Shown one piece after another: positions 1-10,877 of a DNA stretch of 64,000 nt. Position 1 is the first letter of the stretch. The number at the start of each line of letters is the position of its first letter. The position numbers were made by a program, and so were the translations under genes. A model generated the notes under the pieces. The model saw only the letters and a program-made list of their open reading frames with translations. It did not search any database and was not told where the DNA came from. Origin of the DNA: Diphasiastrum complanatum (lineage: Eukaryota > Streptophyta > Lycopodiopsida > Lycopodiales > Lycopodiaceae); the NCBI GenBank assembly GCA_029204225.1, contig CM055109.1, positions 20,886,349 through 20,950,348 on the forward strand, read 5' to 3'.

Positions 1-2
1 TA

Positions 3-1256
3 GCTACAGCCACATACATCCAAAACAGGACAGACAAGTCTGGTGTTCCTCACACGACACCACATGAGCTATGGTGGGATAGAAAGCCCAACCTATCTCA
101 CATCAGAATCTTTGGTTGTGCAGCATATGCACATATTCCTGATAAGCTTTGAAAGAAGCTTGATGAGAAAGCCGAGCAGGGATTTCTAGTAGGTTATGAC
201 AATAATTCGTCATACTACAGAGTCTACATGCCAGACACGAACACTGTGAAAACAGTGAGGGATGTCAAATTCGACGAGAGCAGGACAATGGCCAACGATG
301 ATCCTGTTAGCTACGAAGTTCTGGAGAGACAATACTATGACCTGCCGCCAATGACAGAGGGAGCAGAAGACGAACACGAAAACAAAGATTTTCGAGTCAT
401 CTCCCATTCAAACGACGAATCTGACGAAGAAAGATTCGAGAGGCAACCTGCCGCCGCAGTTCCTGTAAACCAAGTTGGTTCCGGATCGAACAGAGCAGAC
501 AAAGGCAAAGGCATAGCTGTTCCAGGAGGATCTCCTAGAAGGTCAACAAGACCACAAAGAGCACCAACAAGATATGTGCCAGACAGCTCAACTTCCACAT
601 CAGAAGAGTTCTGCGGATTCAGTGGCAAACCAAAGACATTCGAGGAGGCGATTGAAACTCCAGAAAAGGACAGATGGATCCAAGCCATGAATTAAGAGAT
701 GGAGTCCATGAGAAAGAACCAGGTATGGACGTTGGAGCCATTACCACATAAGCACAAGACTGTCAAATGCAAATGGGTCTTCAAGCTCAAATACGGACTA
801 GATGGAAATGTGACAAAATACAAGACAAGATTGATAGCGAAGGGTTTCTCTCAGAGATACGGTATTGACTACTCTAAAACCTTCTCTCCTGTTGTCAAAC
901 ATTCGTCCCTACGTCTATTATTTGTGTATGCAGCAGCTTATGACCTCAGGATCCACATTGTGGACGAGAAAACAGCCTTTTTGCATGGAAAATTAGACGA
1001 AGAGTTCTACATGGATCAACCCCCAGGATTCGTCTCGAATTCACTTCCTGACTATGTATGCAGAATGCATAGAGGCATCTACAGTCTGAAACAATCAGCC
1101 CGACAATGGTACAAGAAGAAAGATCAAGCCATGAAATCATTAGGATTCAAGCCTCTACTGGCTGACTCTAATGTATACGTCAGAGTTATAGATGGGCAGA
1201 TCATCATAGTGGCTGTATATGTGGACGACACTCTGATATTTACACAAAGATCCAAG
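3..1256 (+). pseudogene. Ty1/copia pol fragment C1 (integrase C-end to reverse transcriptase)
   Basis: One reading frame (phase of position 3) runs from the end of integrase (FGCAAYAHIPDKL, then GFLVGYD and YYRVYMP) through an acidic linker into reverse transcriptase (WVFKLKYG, ARLIAKGFSQ-like, FSPVVKHSS, MDQPPGF, YSLKQSARQWY, VYVDDTLIF). The catalytic YVDD-type motif (VDD) is present near 1219-1236. Stops at 150-152 (TGA) and 693-695 (TAA) break the frame, so two shorter ORFs (228-695 and 699 on) are parts of one gene. The 5' end lies outside the window. The 3' end is lost where the frame runs into the TA/TG microsatellite at about 1257; connection, RNase H and LTR are missing. The protein resembles C2 downstream, so the two are relatives. 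Confidence 0.93.
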
Positions 1257-1285
1257 GGAAGGTGCCCACTTAGTCACAGTATAAG

Positions 1286-1630
<345 letters not shown>

Positions 1631-1729
1631 AATTCAATTATCCTTTACCAACACACATAGTGTTTTGAAGTGCATGTACATACTTTCATGGTGAAAGGTG
1701 TTAAACAAATGAGACTTTGTGAAACCAGA

Positions 1730-2011
1730 TTGATGGCAGTTCATGCATTACCAGTAGAGAAAACTCACCGCAAGGATGGCACGATCATCGATTACACACA
1801 AAAGATCTAAAGGAAGGTGATCTAGCAGTGATGTAAAAGATGAGGTTGATCATAGACAAATTGAAGTTTACAGGTGAAGGACTATACAAGGTGAAAGAAA
1901 TATTGAACTATGGAACAATTATTTTAGAACACTTGGATGGAAAATGATTTGATACTCCGGTGAATGGAAGCCAACTACGCAAGTTTTGGCAGCCAGTTCC
2001 ACCAACATGAT
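1730..2011 (+). pseudogene. Ty3/gypsy integrase C-terminal remnant (G3)
   Basis: Translation shows HRKDGTIIDYTQK, then KEGDLAV, KFTGEGLYKVKEIL, IILEHLDGK and TPVNGSQLRKFWQP, the typical tail of a gypsy integrase where the strand-rich domain binds DNA nonspecifically. There are at least two in-frame stops and a frameshift near 1815. Nothing upstream is recognisable as the integrase core, and copia C2 lies immediately downstream, so only a stub remains. Confidence 0.8.
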
Positions 2012-2024
2012 CCAACACCTTATC

Positions 2025-2635
2025 TGTAGGAAAAATACTAAGAATTCTTTCTCAAAGAACAAGATGAAAGTTTGAATAAATCAAACTAATATCAGTGTCT
2101 TCAATCGTGTCTGATTCTGGTCTATGTGCTAATAGAGCAGTTTCTACTTTGATTGAATAAAACATGCAAATTTAAAAAATATATGCATGAGTGTGATAGA
2201 CAATTTTAGACAATCAGAACAACTGAGAAAAATTATTTGTTGAGAAACTTTGATCAAAAATGAATTTTTAAAATTCTGATTCTAGTTCTTCAGTATACAT
2301 CTCTTGCTGTCTTATTGTATCTTTTTTGTTGTGTGTTTACAATGAATAAGTGCACATGTATTTATATTGTCACAGGATAGGTATTTTGGCCTTCTTTCTT
2401 CTATAACAGTCGATCCAACCATTAAGATGGTTGATATTCAAAAAACGTTCTGTTTCTAGACTCAAAAGGTTTTTGTTCACGACAAACTATTGTTCGCGAC
2501 AATTTATTGTTCGCGACAGTTTCGAGTTTCGAGTTTCGCGATAGTTTTGTGACAGTTTCGAGTTTCTCAACCTTTGTCAATTAGACTGTGCACTTTGTTG
2601 GTAGAATCAAGATTTGTCTGTTGAAGTGTTCTACA
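2025..2635 (-). mobile_element. 3' LTR of copia C2
   Basis: On the minus strand it starts TGTAGAACAC (at 2635) right after a purine tract GAGAGGGAGC and ends TTCCTACA (at 2025). The body matches the 5' LTR of C3 at 4636-5614 over long stretches, e.g. CTTGATTCTACCAACAAAG near the start, AATATAAATACATGTGCAC at the TATA region and GACACTGATATTAG near the end. It is 611 bp against 979 bp for the C3 copy; the difference lies in the motif-rich U3. It also encodes the last residues of the pol frame. Confidence 0.87.
2359..2366 (-). promoter_or_regulatory. TATA box of C2 LTR
   Basis: Minus-strand TATAAATA followed by CATGTGCAC, in the same context as the TATA box of the sister LTR at 5289. Position within the LTR fits a U3/R boundary. 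Activity is inference. Confidence 0.55.
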
Positions 2636-4640
2636 GCTCCCTCTCAAAGTGGGCAGTTGGATTAACCCCAATCTTCTTCGCTGCTTTTTGAACAAAGCTT
2701 TACCGAGTGGCTTTGTATAGATATCAGCTGTCATTTCCTCTGTAGGTATGAATATTATCTTCAGTATCTTCTTTTCGACTAAGTCCCAAATAACATGATA
2801 TTTGATAGCTATATGTTTCATTTTCGAATGAATCACAAGATCTTTCGTAAGATAGATTGCTGAAGTATTATCCATTGGTAAGACATAAGTTTCAAAAATA
2901 GTTTCATCAAATCCTTCCAATATTTGTTTGATCCATATCAGCTCCTTTGCCATTTTAGCTGCTGCTACATATTCGGCCTCACATGAAGATTGAGCTACTG
3001 TTGTTCGTTTCTTGCTTATTCAAAGTATGGTTGTGCCAATTGCTAGAGTACAACCTCCTGAAATACTTTTGCTATCATCCTTGATGGATGCCCAGCTTGT
3101 GTCACTGTAAGATTCGATCCGAAATCCAGCTTTTTTCGAATAACACAGTCCATAGACTTTCGATTCTTGGAGATATTGTACTACTCTTTTTGCTAACTTC
3201 CAATGTAACGATCCTGGGTTCTGATTAAATTGGCTTAGCCTGTATACTGCAAATGCTATATCAGGTCTAGTGTTGTCTGCAAGATACAACAATGATCCAA
3301 TCAGTCTTCGTTTGGCTATTCATTTCTCTTCTTCGAGAGTCTACAGACAATTTGCCTTGTTCAGTATTGTTCCAGGTATCATGGGAGTATACACACCTTT
3401 GCATTCGGGCATGTTGAAATCTTCAATGATTTTCTGAGTGTACTTTTGTTGGTGAAAATACAACTTGCCACCTTCAAAGTCTCTTTCGATCTGTAAGCCT
3501 AGATAGATTTTTGCTTCTCCTAGGTCAGTGATCTCAAATATTCTAGAAATGTCTCTTTTGACATCTGAAATCAATTTATTTTTTCTTGAGAAGATAAGAG
3601 TGTCGTCAACATAAACAACTAGAATGATAATTTCATCTTTGACATGTTTGATATAGATATTCGACTCAACGAATAAAGGCTCGAAGCCTAAAGAACGTAG
3701 TGCTTCGTCCTTCTTTCTATACCATTGTCTGACTACTTGTTTCAGACCATAGATGTTTTTAGTCATGTGACATCCAAATTCTGGATATTCTTGGCTTATA
3801 AAACCAAGAAGTTGATCCATGAATAAATCTTCTTCTAATTCTGCATGCAAGAAAGCAGTTTTCTCATCCACAATATGGATTTTGAGATCATGAGCCAATG
3901 CATAAGCAAATAACAAGCGAATTGATGTGTGTTTGACTACTGGTGAGAAAGTATCAGTGTAGTCGATCCCATATTTCTGTGAAAAACCTCTCGCAACCAA
4001 CCTTGCTTTGTATATGATGTTATCTCCATCAGGACCTGTTTTGATCTTGTAGATCCACCTGTATTTAACTGGTCTTCTTCCATCAGGTATAGGTGCAAGT
4101 GTCCATACATTGTTCTTATACATCGTCCTCCATTGCTTGAATCCAATGATCTTTATTTGGTCCATTAATAGCTTTCTCGAATATTTGAGATTCGTCTGTG
4201 AAGCCACAAAATTTGATGGCTATATTTGTTGAAACATCCTGACCAAACCTTACTGGTGGTTTTTTTTGTCTATCAGATCTTCTCACAGTTTGTATAGGTC
4301 TCGAATTCAATTCTACATTTTTTTGGGTTTGACTTGATCTGCTTGAATTCGAAGTGGTGATTCGAGTCCTTCAGGTACTCGAATTTTAACTTCCTCTGAA
4401 TCATTACTATGTCCAAATGGTAATTCTCATTCATCTGTTTGTTTTACTTCTGTTGTTGGTAACTCATTATAAGTCTTGAGAATTTCATAGCCGACTAAGT
4501 CACTGTCTACTATATGTACTTTGACTCATCGAATTTGACATCTCGAACAACTTTTATTCTGCCAATTTCGGGTATGTAGACTCGATAATATGACGAATGT
4601 AACTCAAATCCTATCAGAAAACCTTGTTTTGTCTTTGTCG
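2567..4640 (-). pseudogene. Ty1/copia pol C2 (integrase end, reverse transcriptase, RNase H)
   Basis: Read from high to low coordinates: integrase end (SYYRVYIPE, VRDVKFDES at about 4600-4530), linker, reverse transcriptase (KYRWIYKIK, RGFSQKYGIDY, FSPVVKHTS, KTAFLHAELEEDLF, YGLKQ, VVYVDDTLIF with YVDD intact at about 3610), connection (LYLADNTRPDIAFAV, 3292 on) and RNase H (SSCEAEYVAAA, ADIYTKPLG). Frameshifts near 4200, 3330 and 3010 break it into four frames. The 5' half is absent: the sequence stops at about 4636 where the oppositely oriented C3 LTR begins. Confidence 0.93.
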
Positions 4641-5614
4641 AACAACTGATCAAACATATCTTGATTCTACCAACAAAGCGTGCAGTTTACTTGACAAAGG
4701 ATGAGAAAGAAATGAACGTGAACTCGAAACATTTCTATTCGTGACCAACTCAAAAGATTCGTGAAAGGATTTACGAAATTTGTCTTGCAGTCAACTCGAA
4801 AGATTCGCGAAACAGTTTCTTGTAGAGGCTCGTGGCTTTCTTGTTGAAGCTTGAAAGATTCGTAAACAAAATCTTGTCGCAAAATATTTTGTTTCTTGTT
4901 CAAGCCTCAGATGTCGCGAAATTGTTGTGAACAATTCGCGAAATCCTTTGGACTGTTCTTCAAGCTCACCTGTCACGAAACTATCTCGAACAGTTCGCAA
5001 AATATTCTAGATTTCTTCTTCAAGCTCAAGAATTGTCATCTGTGATGAACAATTCATGAAAGACGAAAATGTCGCGAAGAGACAAGTGTTGTGAACAATT
5101 TGCGAAACACGAAGCTGAGACGAAGAGATGGACTGTCGCGAATAATTCGCGAACAAAATTTAGTCGAGCCTGAAAACAGATTGTCTATTTGAATATCAAC
5201 CGTCGTAAACGGTTGGATATCTACTGTTACAGCATTGAAAGGCCAAAAGACCTGTAAATAAAAGGCCAAAAGACTTGTCATGTAGCAATATAAATACATG
5301 TGCACTTCTCGTTGTAACTCACTCACTCAATCAGAGACACAACAACGAGATAAGACAACAAGAGATGTATATTGATGAATTAGATTCAGAGTTATAAAAA
5401 TTTATTTTTGATCAATAATTTTTTATTGTCCAAATTGTTTTAAGTTGTCTCTTACTTCCGCATATAAGTTTCACATGCATATTCAATTAGAACTAATACT
5501 ATTCTATTAGTACATAGATCAGAAACAGTCCCGATTGAAGACACTGATATTAGTTTGATTTATTCAAACTTTTATTGTGTTCTCTGTGAAAGAATAATTA
5601 ATATTCCTATCGCA
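4636..5614 (+). mobile_element. 5' LTR of copia C3
   Basis: Starts TGTCGAACAAC and ends TATCGCA just before a degenerate PBS. It is homologous to the C2 LTR in opposite orientation. The first half (about 4730-5160) is packed with TTCGCGAA/TCGTGAA-type palindromic motifs at irregular 20-60 bp spacing, an expansion compared with the 611-bp C2 copy. The conserved half holds TATAAATA at 5289. Antisense ORFs in this stretch are shadows. Confidence 0.87.
5289..5296 (+). promoter_or_regulatory. TATA box of C3 LTR
   Basis: TATAAATA in the sequence AATATAAATACATGTGCAC, conserved in the inverted sister LTR at 2359. It would place the LTR transcription start near 5320. Confidence 0.55.
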
Positions 5615-5624
5615 GTATCAAAGC
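5615..5624 (+). other. Degenerate primer binding site of C3
   Basis: GTATCAAAGC directly after the LTR end resembles the copia consensus TGGTATCAGAGC with the first bases and one internal base changed. Position, immediately downstream of the LTR, is the main support. Confidence 0.6.
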
Positions 5625-5715
5625 ATACGGAATTAAAACTGATATAGTAAAATCAGAACGAATCAGATCATCCCTCTGAGCAAGCCGCTATCTGGAGGTT
5701 ATTCAGAATTAAAAA

Positions 5716-6850
5716 ATGTCATCTATCATCAATATTCAATCTAAGATCACTACAATCTTGGACCCAGAAGGTTCAAGCTACTTGATTTGGAAATAAAAAA
5801 CTTCACTCTTAATGAAGGGCAAAGGTCTATGGCAATGGGCAGAACCAATTGAGGAGAAGCCAGACGCTACTCCTAGCAAAGAACTTCAGGAATGGAGTTT
5901 AAAAAATAACAAAGCTATAGCAATTATTGCATCTTCAGTGCATGACAATATAATGCTAGATCTTACATCAATTTCAAATGCAAAGGATTTATGGGAAGAA
6001 TTGCAAACCAAGAATGAGACTTGATCTTGTAATCATATCATGTTCTTGGAAGACCAATTAACTTACCTACAATGGGACGACAAAGATCTGAACACATTCG
6101 TGCAAAAAAGTTAAAGATCTGTTTATTTCCTTGCAGAATTTTGGTGCAGAAAATACAATTTATAAGGAAAAACAGCCTAGTTATTTTCTTCGAGCCCTAC
6201 CCAGGTCGTTTCACACAACAAGAACCTTATTGGCGAAAGATACGACAATGACACTTCAAAAGGCAATAGACGGAGTGAAGGAGGAAATAGAAGTTCGTGA
6301 ACGCTATGACGACAATGGTGATTCAGAAAATGCTCTACTTAGAAGAATAAATCTTCTAAGAAGTCTAAGTTTAAGAGGAAGTCGTCTAAGAAGAATGAGT
6401 CTAAGACTAATGAACAACAATCTGGAAAACAACAAAAGAATTTTGGTGATAAGAACATCTGCAACAAATGCAGAAGATCAGATCACACAAAAGAAAAGTG
6501 CTGGCTAAGTTGTGGGTATTTCCTACACAATAATGAACAAGTGGGTCTCACCACTTGAAATACTGTTGGCCAAGCGCTACTTAGTGGGACCCACCACAGT
6601 ACATTATAAGTAGGGTAATAAGTGCGAGGGCACTGGCATCCTGCGTGTGTAAGCCCAACCCAATGAGCACACTAGTTAAATAGTTTAAGTTGTGTTCTAG
6701 TGACTTGGGCCCTAGTTGTAAATAAATAAGTTTGAGGCCCAAGTTCACAAAGTCAAGTTGAAAAAATAAGAAATCTAAGTTGCAAAAAAGTAGAACTCTT
6801 TGATGAACAAGGTTATCCGGAATGGCTACCAGACCCTTATGGGTATTATT
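5716..6850 (+). pseudogene. Ty1/copia gag C3, interrupted
   Basis: ATG at 5716 opens MSSIINIQSKI...LDPEGSSYLIWK, a copia gag N-terminus in which the substrate-like SYLIWK motif sits at about residue 22-27. Stops at about 5794 and 6022 and a frameshift near 6115 break it. The CCHC zinc knuckle CNKCRRSDHTKEKCW (C-X2-C-X4-H-X4-C) is at about 6449-6504. The frame is then split by a ~262-bp insert (6513-6774) and resumes exactly in frame as LSCKKVELFDEQGYPEW until a stop near 6850. No protease or pol follows. Confidence 0.85.
6509..6798 (+). repeat. Direct repeat A (~290 bp) inserted in C3 gag
   Basis: Nearly the same sequence recurs at 7041-7329. Here the core (6513-6774) is bracketed by CTAAGTTG at 6505-6512 and 6775-6782, an apparent 8-bp target duplication, and removal of the core plus one duplicate restores the gag frame. 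No coding capacity. An ATTATAAG TATA-like box (about 6604) and AATAAATAAG are visible, so an LTR of a small TRIM-type retrotransposon or a hAT-type insertion (8-bp duplication) are both possible. Confidence 0.7.
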
Positions 6851-7040
6851 GAAAATCTGACAAGTCCCGGTTCTTGCTGATCATCCACTAATGAAGCCTC
6901 AGGTTTTACGTAAGCGAATATTATCCACGCTTTTCCTAAAGCACCCATGTCCCAGCAATAAAAGAACCGACAACAGCGCCCCTTCACGACAGTTGCAGCC
7001 TAGTGCCGAGGGACCGGCACTACTTTCGGCCATGGACCCT

Positions 7041-7329
7041 GTTGTGGGTTTTTCCTGCACAATAATGAACAAGTGGGTCCCACCACTTGAAATACCGTTG
7101 ATCAAGCCTTACCTAGTGGGCCTTGCCATAATACATTGTAAGTAGGGTAATAAGTGCGAGGGCACTGGTGTCCTGCATGTGTAAGCCCAACCCAATGAGC
7201 ATACTAGTCAAATAGTTTAAGTTGTGTTCTAGTGACTTGGGCCCTAGTTGTAAATAAATAAGTTTGAGGTCCAAGTTCACAAAGTCAAGCTGAAAAAATA
7301 AGGAATCTAAGTTGCACAAAGTAGAACTC
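7041..7329 (+). repeat. Direct repeat A' (second copy)
   Basis: Matches 6509-6798 with scattered substitutions, from GTTGTGGGT to GTAGAACTC. It includes at its right end about 23 bp (CTAAGTTGCACAAAGTAGAA...) that in copy A look like flanking gag sequence rather than insert. No matching target duplication is visible around this copy. The 242 bp between A and A' begins as the remaining gag and is otherwise unassigned. Confidence 0.75.
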
Positions 7330-7439
7330 ATATGAATCATGTGAGTGCACTTGTGCTTTCTTAGAACCAATAGATTTAAGTTGTGTTTATTTGAAGGACT
7401 TGGATTAGAATCCTTGTCCTAATGAAGTAGCCAATGAGA

Positions 7440-7605
7440 GTGAAGGAGGCTCACCTCTAAAATCTATAAGAGGGTTGAGTACATCAAACTACTCTACCTG
7501 GAAAGTGAGGATGGAATCCTTATTTGAGTTGAATGAACTCATGGACATAGTTGCAGGAACTGAAGAGAGACCACCCATAGTTCAAGAGCAACAAAGGGGT
7601 ATCAT
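7440..7605 (+). pseudogene. Copia gag N-terminal fragment C4
   Basis: The translation RGLSTSNYSTWKVRMESLF...LMDIVAGTEERP matches the gag N-termini of C6 (22216), C10 (54763) and C11 (56733), with the conserved NYSxWK...MES core. It lacks a start, and after about 55 codons it runs into unrelated sequence, so it is a short stump. Confidence 0.8.
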
Positions 7606-8183
7606 ATATATTTGTTTTGCTAAAAGTAAACACAGATAAAATAAATAACCATGATGGTCCTTGTTTGCCACCCAACTAGAGGTGCATGCAAGTTGCACAT
7701 GGAAGGCCATAAAGGCACATGCATAGTTATGCACATGATTGCATTCATCATCCTTGAGCTACATCATGTAGAAATCAAGGTGAGGACAACAACATGCAAT
7801 ACTAATCAAGTTAGTAAACCAGTCATAAGTAGTTCCACCATCCATGCAGTTGTTCACATTACAGAAACCCAGCCACTTCCAAGCATATGACTTACTCCTA
7901 GCATAATATATTGATGAATGAAGGAGAATATTGTAGTTTAATATATCCATCTTGCAACAATGACCCATGAATATTGCAAGAATCATAGACTCATCTCATG
8001 CTCATTGCGCAATACAATACATTTGCGAATTAAAGACCTATTGCTATGGATCTCAACCTACATCCAGTAGAATAGTAGGCATATTAATGGAATCTAACAT
8101 CAAGATACACTATGCCTACATCACAAGGTCAACATGCATTGCAGATAGAAGATGACCCTTGAAGTTGGTATTGAGACAATCAA
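7606..8183. other. No gene recognised
   Basis: AT-rich DNA with short open frames in several phases, none with a recognisable domain. I see no repeat shared with the rest of the window. Confidence 0.6.
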
Positions 8184-8185
8184 AG

Positions 8186-8300
8186 CTTCAGAACCTCCCA
8201 TCGCGGCGGGATGTTCTTGGTTAAAAAAAAATTAATTAAAAATGTATAGATAGCTTCAAAACCTCCCGCCGCGGCGGGAGGTTCTGAGGCCATAATTTTT
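8186..8300 (+). repeat. GC palindrome pair (foldback/MITE-like), copy 1
   Basis: Two near-identical boxes lie about 70 bp apart: 8184-8216 and 8253-8287, both beginning GCTTCA(G/A)AACCTCCC. The second contains a perfect 24-bp palindrome at 8260-8283 (half-site AACCTCCCGCCG followed by its reverse complement). The right flank TCTGAGG(C)CATAATTTTT is shared with the element ending at 31040. The GC boxes stand out sharply from the AT-rich surroundings. Confidence 0.75.
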
Positions 8301-9055
8301 CTAAGTTTAAAAAAAAAACTGAATTACAAATAAGTAAATTTTACTTGAATCAGGATAAATACCATTGAAAACTTCTCCTTCGAAGAAAATGGATACTTGG
8401 AAACTTGGTTGATGGATGTCAGCTTATAAAACTCAAAATTCAGATTACAATGTGAAATATATAGAGGGGAGGAGATTTACTTATACTTTTTTTTTTATGG
8501 ACAAACGTATATTTTGCTTATGGGATCTACCATTTGCCATGTGTCAATGCCGTATCAGGTAGAACTGTATCAACATTCTATATATATTTCAAAAATATAA
8601 ATTTTTGTACTTGGAAGGTTCTACAAATGGCTAGGTTTGAGTAGGCAGGGTACTGAAGAGTGAAGATCGAATTCTTGGGCGGTCATTTCCATGTAAATAG
8701 AGCGATCAGCCTTGAATTGGAAGTTGGTCAAGGAATGTTTGTTCGGCATCCTTGGAAAAATACCCAAAAAAAACAAGGAGGCAATTCATCACTGAAGGCC
8801 CAGGAGTCAACTGGGCATCTCAGCTGCCATAAATTCTGAATTTTTCACAAATCGTTTTGGGAAACAAATCATTGGGACCAAAGATTCCGACATAAAATAT
8901 CCTTAAATATCGAGGATTTTTTTGGTCCAAATCAAGTCCCTTGGGGCAGCAGGGCTTCCCGAGCTTTTCTGTTTCTTTCTCTTTGCATTCTAGCAGACAT
9001 TTTGCTTGCCATAATATTGGCAATCAAACTGCTTATCTTGCTGGGAGTCAACAAG
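8301..9055. other. No gene recognised
   Basis: AT-rich upstream part and mixed-composition downstream part. No retroelement motif, start-to-stop gene or tandem repeat that I can support. It may be an unrecognised LTR or leader of a neighbouring element. Confidence 0.55.
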
Positions 9056-9059
9056 CCAA

Positions 9060-9881
9060 CAACTTCACACGTGTGGAGAAACACACCAAAAGTGTGAATG
9101 ATCTTTACCATGCTTTATGGTGGCACACAGATCACCTGTAGAGTAACACTACAATCTACCAATAGATCTGAGGCTAGAGCACAATCTAGAATGCTACAGA
9201 TCAAAGCTACATTAATTTCTCACAAATAGGGAAAGTGCACAAGTAAAATAATGTATGAAGAAGACACCAATCTCGAGTTAGAGAGAGAATACAATTACAA
9301 GCAAAAATAGTGTGAGATCCAATTTTGACATTTTGACATTACCAAAGCTTGATTCATCATAGAAATGAATGAGAACCATATGTACATATATAGGAGAGCA
9401 TAAATTCATGGTACTACTAGCATTCAATGCATTTGCTACACCTATTCAAGTGTAAACTACTACTATATTGACACCTAACAGCTTGCATGCAGAAATTGCA
9501 CCTAACTTCTACCTACCTTTTCCAAATGTCAATTTCTCAACTATGAACCTACAATTCTACTTGCATGTGTCCATTAGAGTATTTGTATGCTATGCATGTC
9601 TCAAGGAAAACTTAGGGGTTTCTCCAAGTCCATATTTGACCAATTGTATGTGTAAATCTACATGCATGTCGATCTAGACATTGTGAACATTGTAGCATGT
9701 CATACTAGACCAACTAGACTTTATGCATGTCAATGGAACTTGATCTACCTAACTCAAACTTGCCCTATTCTACAAGGATATGTGCTCAATTCACACACGT
9801 TGAATATGTACAACCAATTTACATGGGTAGAACCCCCAAAGTCAACATACATAAGATAGATATGTTTTACAATTCTTCACA
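9060..9881 (-). mobile_element. L-family LTR, copy 1 (solo or truncated)
   Basis: Starts on the minus strand TGTGAAGAATTGT at 9881 and can be followed to the CACACGTGTG box at 9066-9075, a few bases from the expected end. It matches 19336-20184 and 26408-27094 along nearly its whole length. It abuts truncated copia gag C5 on the right. No internal region follows and no target duplication was found, so it may be a solo LTR or a recombination product. The left limit is uncertain by about 35 bp. Confidence 0.8.
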
Positions 9882-10191
9882 GGAGGTTTGTTGTTTGAAA
9901 CTGTGTCTTGAGTGCATCCCAAGCACCTCTTGTTGTTACAGCTTCACTAATGTGGGCAATGACATGATCCTTCACTAACAAATTTATCAAGGATAAGGCC
10001 TTCTACACCCTTTTGTCAAATGCACGAATATTGGCTGGAGTTGTAGTTGGCCATTGTTACATCCCAGTGACGATGTCCCACAACTCCTTTTCCATGAAAA
10101 TACTTTTCATTTTGAATTTCCAAATGCTATAATTGGATACCCCATCCAATTTGCTAGCTTCTCCAAGCATGGATTCCCCTAATCCTGCCAT
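9882..10191 (-). pseudogene. Copia gag N-terminal fragment C5
   Basis: ATG at 10191 (minus) opens MAGLGESMLGEASKLDGVSN followed by YSIWKFKMKSIFMEKELWDI, a close relative of the C9 gag at 41229. In-frame stops occur after about 53 and 75 codons. The frame continues past HVIAHISEA and GAWDALKTQFQ until it is cut at 9882 by the L-family LTR. Zinc knuckle and pol are missing. Confidence 0.9.
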
Positions 10192-10740
10192 TTTGTCAAT
10201 AATTGCTCCTATAGTGCCTTAATGAGGCCCAATGACAAGCTTCTAGAGCAATTTGAACTTTTAGGAGTCAATTTTAAAGTTTGACCAAAAAGTTTTTAGG
10301 CCCTCCCACCGCTCAATTTGGCCAACGCACCAAATTTGGTGGAATTTTTAAAAAACGCTCCAATGCAGGATCGGCAGCTACCTTGCTCCTAAAATAGTGT
10401 GGTTTTTTCCTAAAACTCTGTCTGGGAGAAGTTGTACTTGTAGGATACAGTCCTTTTTTCTCTTAATTTGGAGGATTTTTGCTTTTGGATGGCCTTAAAT
10501 GGAGCTTTAGACCAAAAGTTACGGGCTCTTGAAGAAAACACGCTATTTCTTCATTATGAAGTAAACTCCACCCTTCAAACGAGATTAACCTTTGGGGTCC
10601 CTTTCAATCTAAAATTTTTTAATGAAATTGAAGGCTTATTTATCCTTCAATTCTCTTTGAATCCACTTCATATGCCATCCAATGGCTGATTAGCAAAGCA
10701 ATGGCCCAGGATGGTCTCTCCACCACCATCGATCCTTAGC
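10192..10740 (-). other. Probable leader of C5; no gene
   Basis: Lies upstream of the C5 start codon where copia elements carry an untranslated leader. Open frames here show no domain. No PBS or LTR edge was found for C5. Confidence 0.45.
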
Positions 10741-10749
10741 ACTACAGAT

Positions 10750-10864
10750 TTGATGGACAACATTGATTCTGCATGCTAAGGTTGGTTGGGTGGTTTATGA
10801 TCCATAGTGTCCTTTTGGTTTGCATGTGATAGGATTATTGAGGATCTTCACTACGATCATTATA
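10750..10864 (+). mobile_element. 3' end of a chromovirus-like LTR (Ch1)
   Basis: The stretch GGTTGGTTGGGTGGTTTATG...GTGTCCTTTTGGTTTGCATG...CATTATAG aligns with 63385-63466, where it follows an integrase tail, as an LTR should. It ends at the base before a PBS-like sequence. Confidence 0.65.
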
Positions 10865-10877
10865 GTGGTATGAGAGC
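10865..10877 (+). other. Primer binding site of Ch1
   Basis: TGGTATGAGAGCT differs by one base from the tRNA-Met-i complement TGGTATCAGAGCT. It immediately follows an LTR end and precedes a gag about 400 bp away, which is the expected order. Confidence 0.65.

Noticed and set aside
9093-9881. L-family LTR read in plus orientation (TGTGAATGATC...TTCACA)
   Set aside because: Ends look similar either way, but copy 3 has a purine tract before TGTGAAGAATT and the relatives end in CACACGTGTG, which fixes the minus orientation here.
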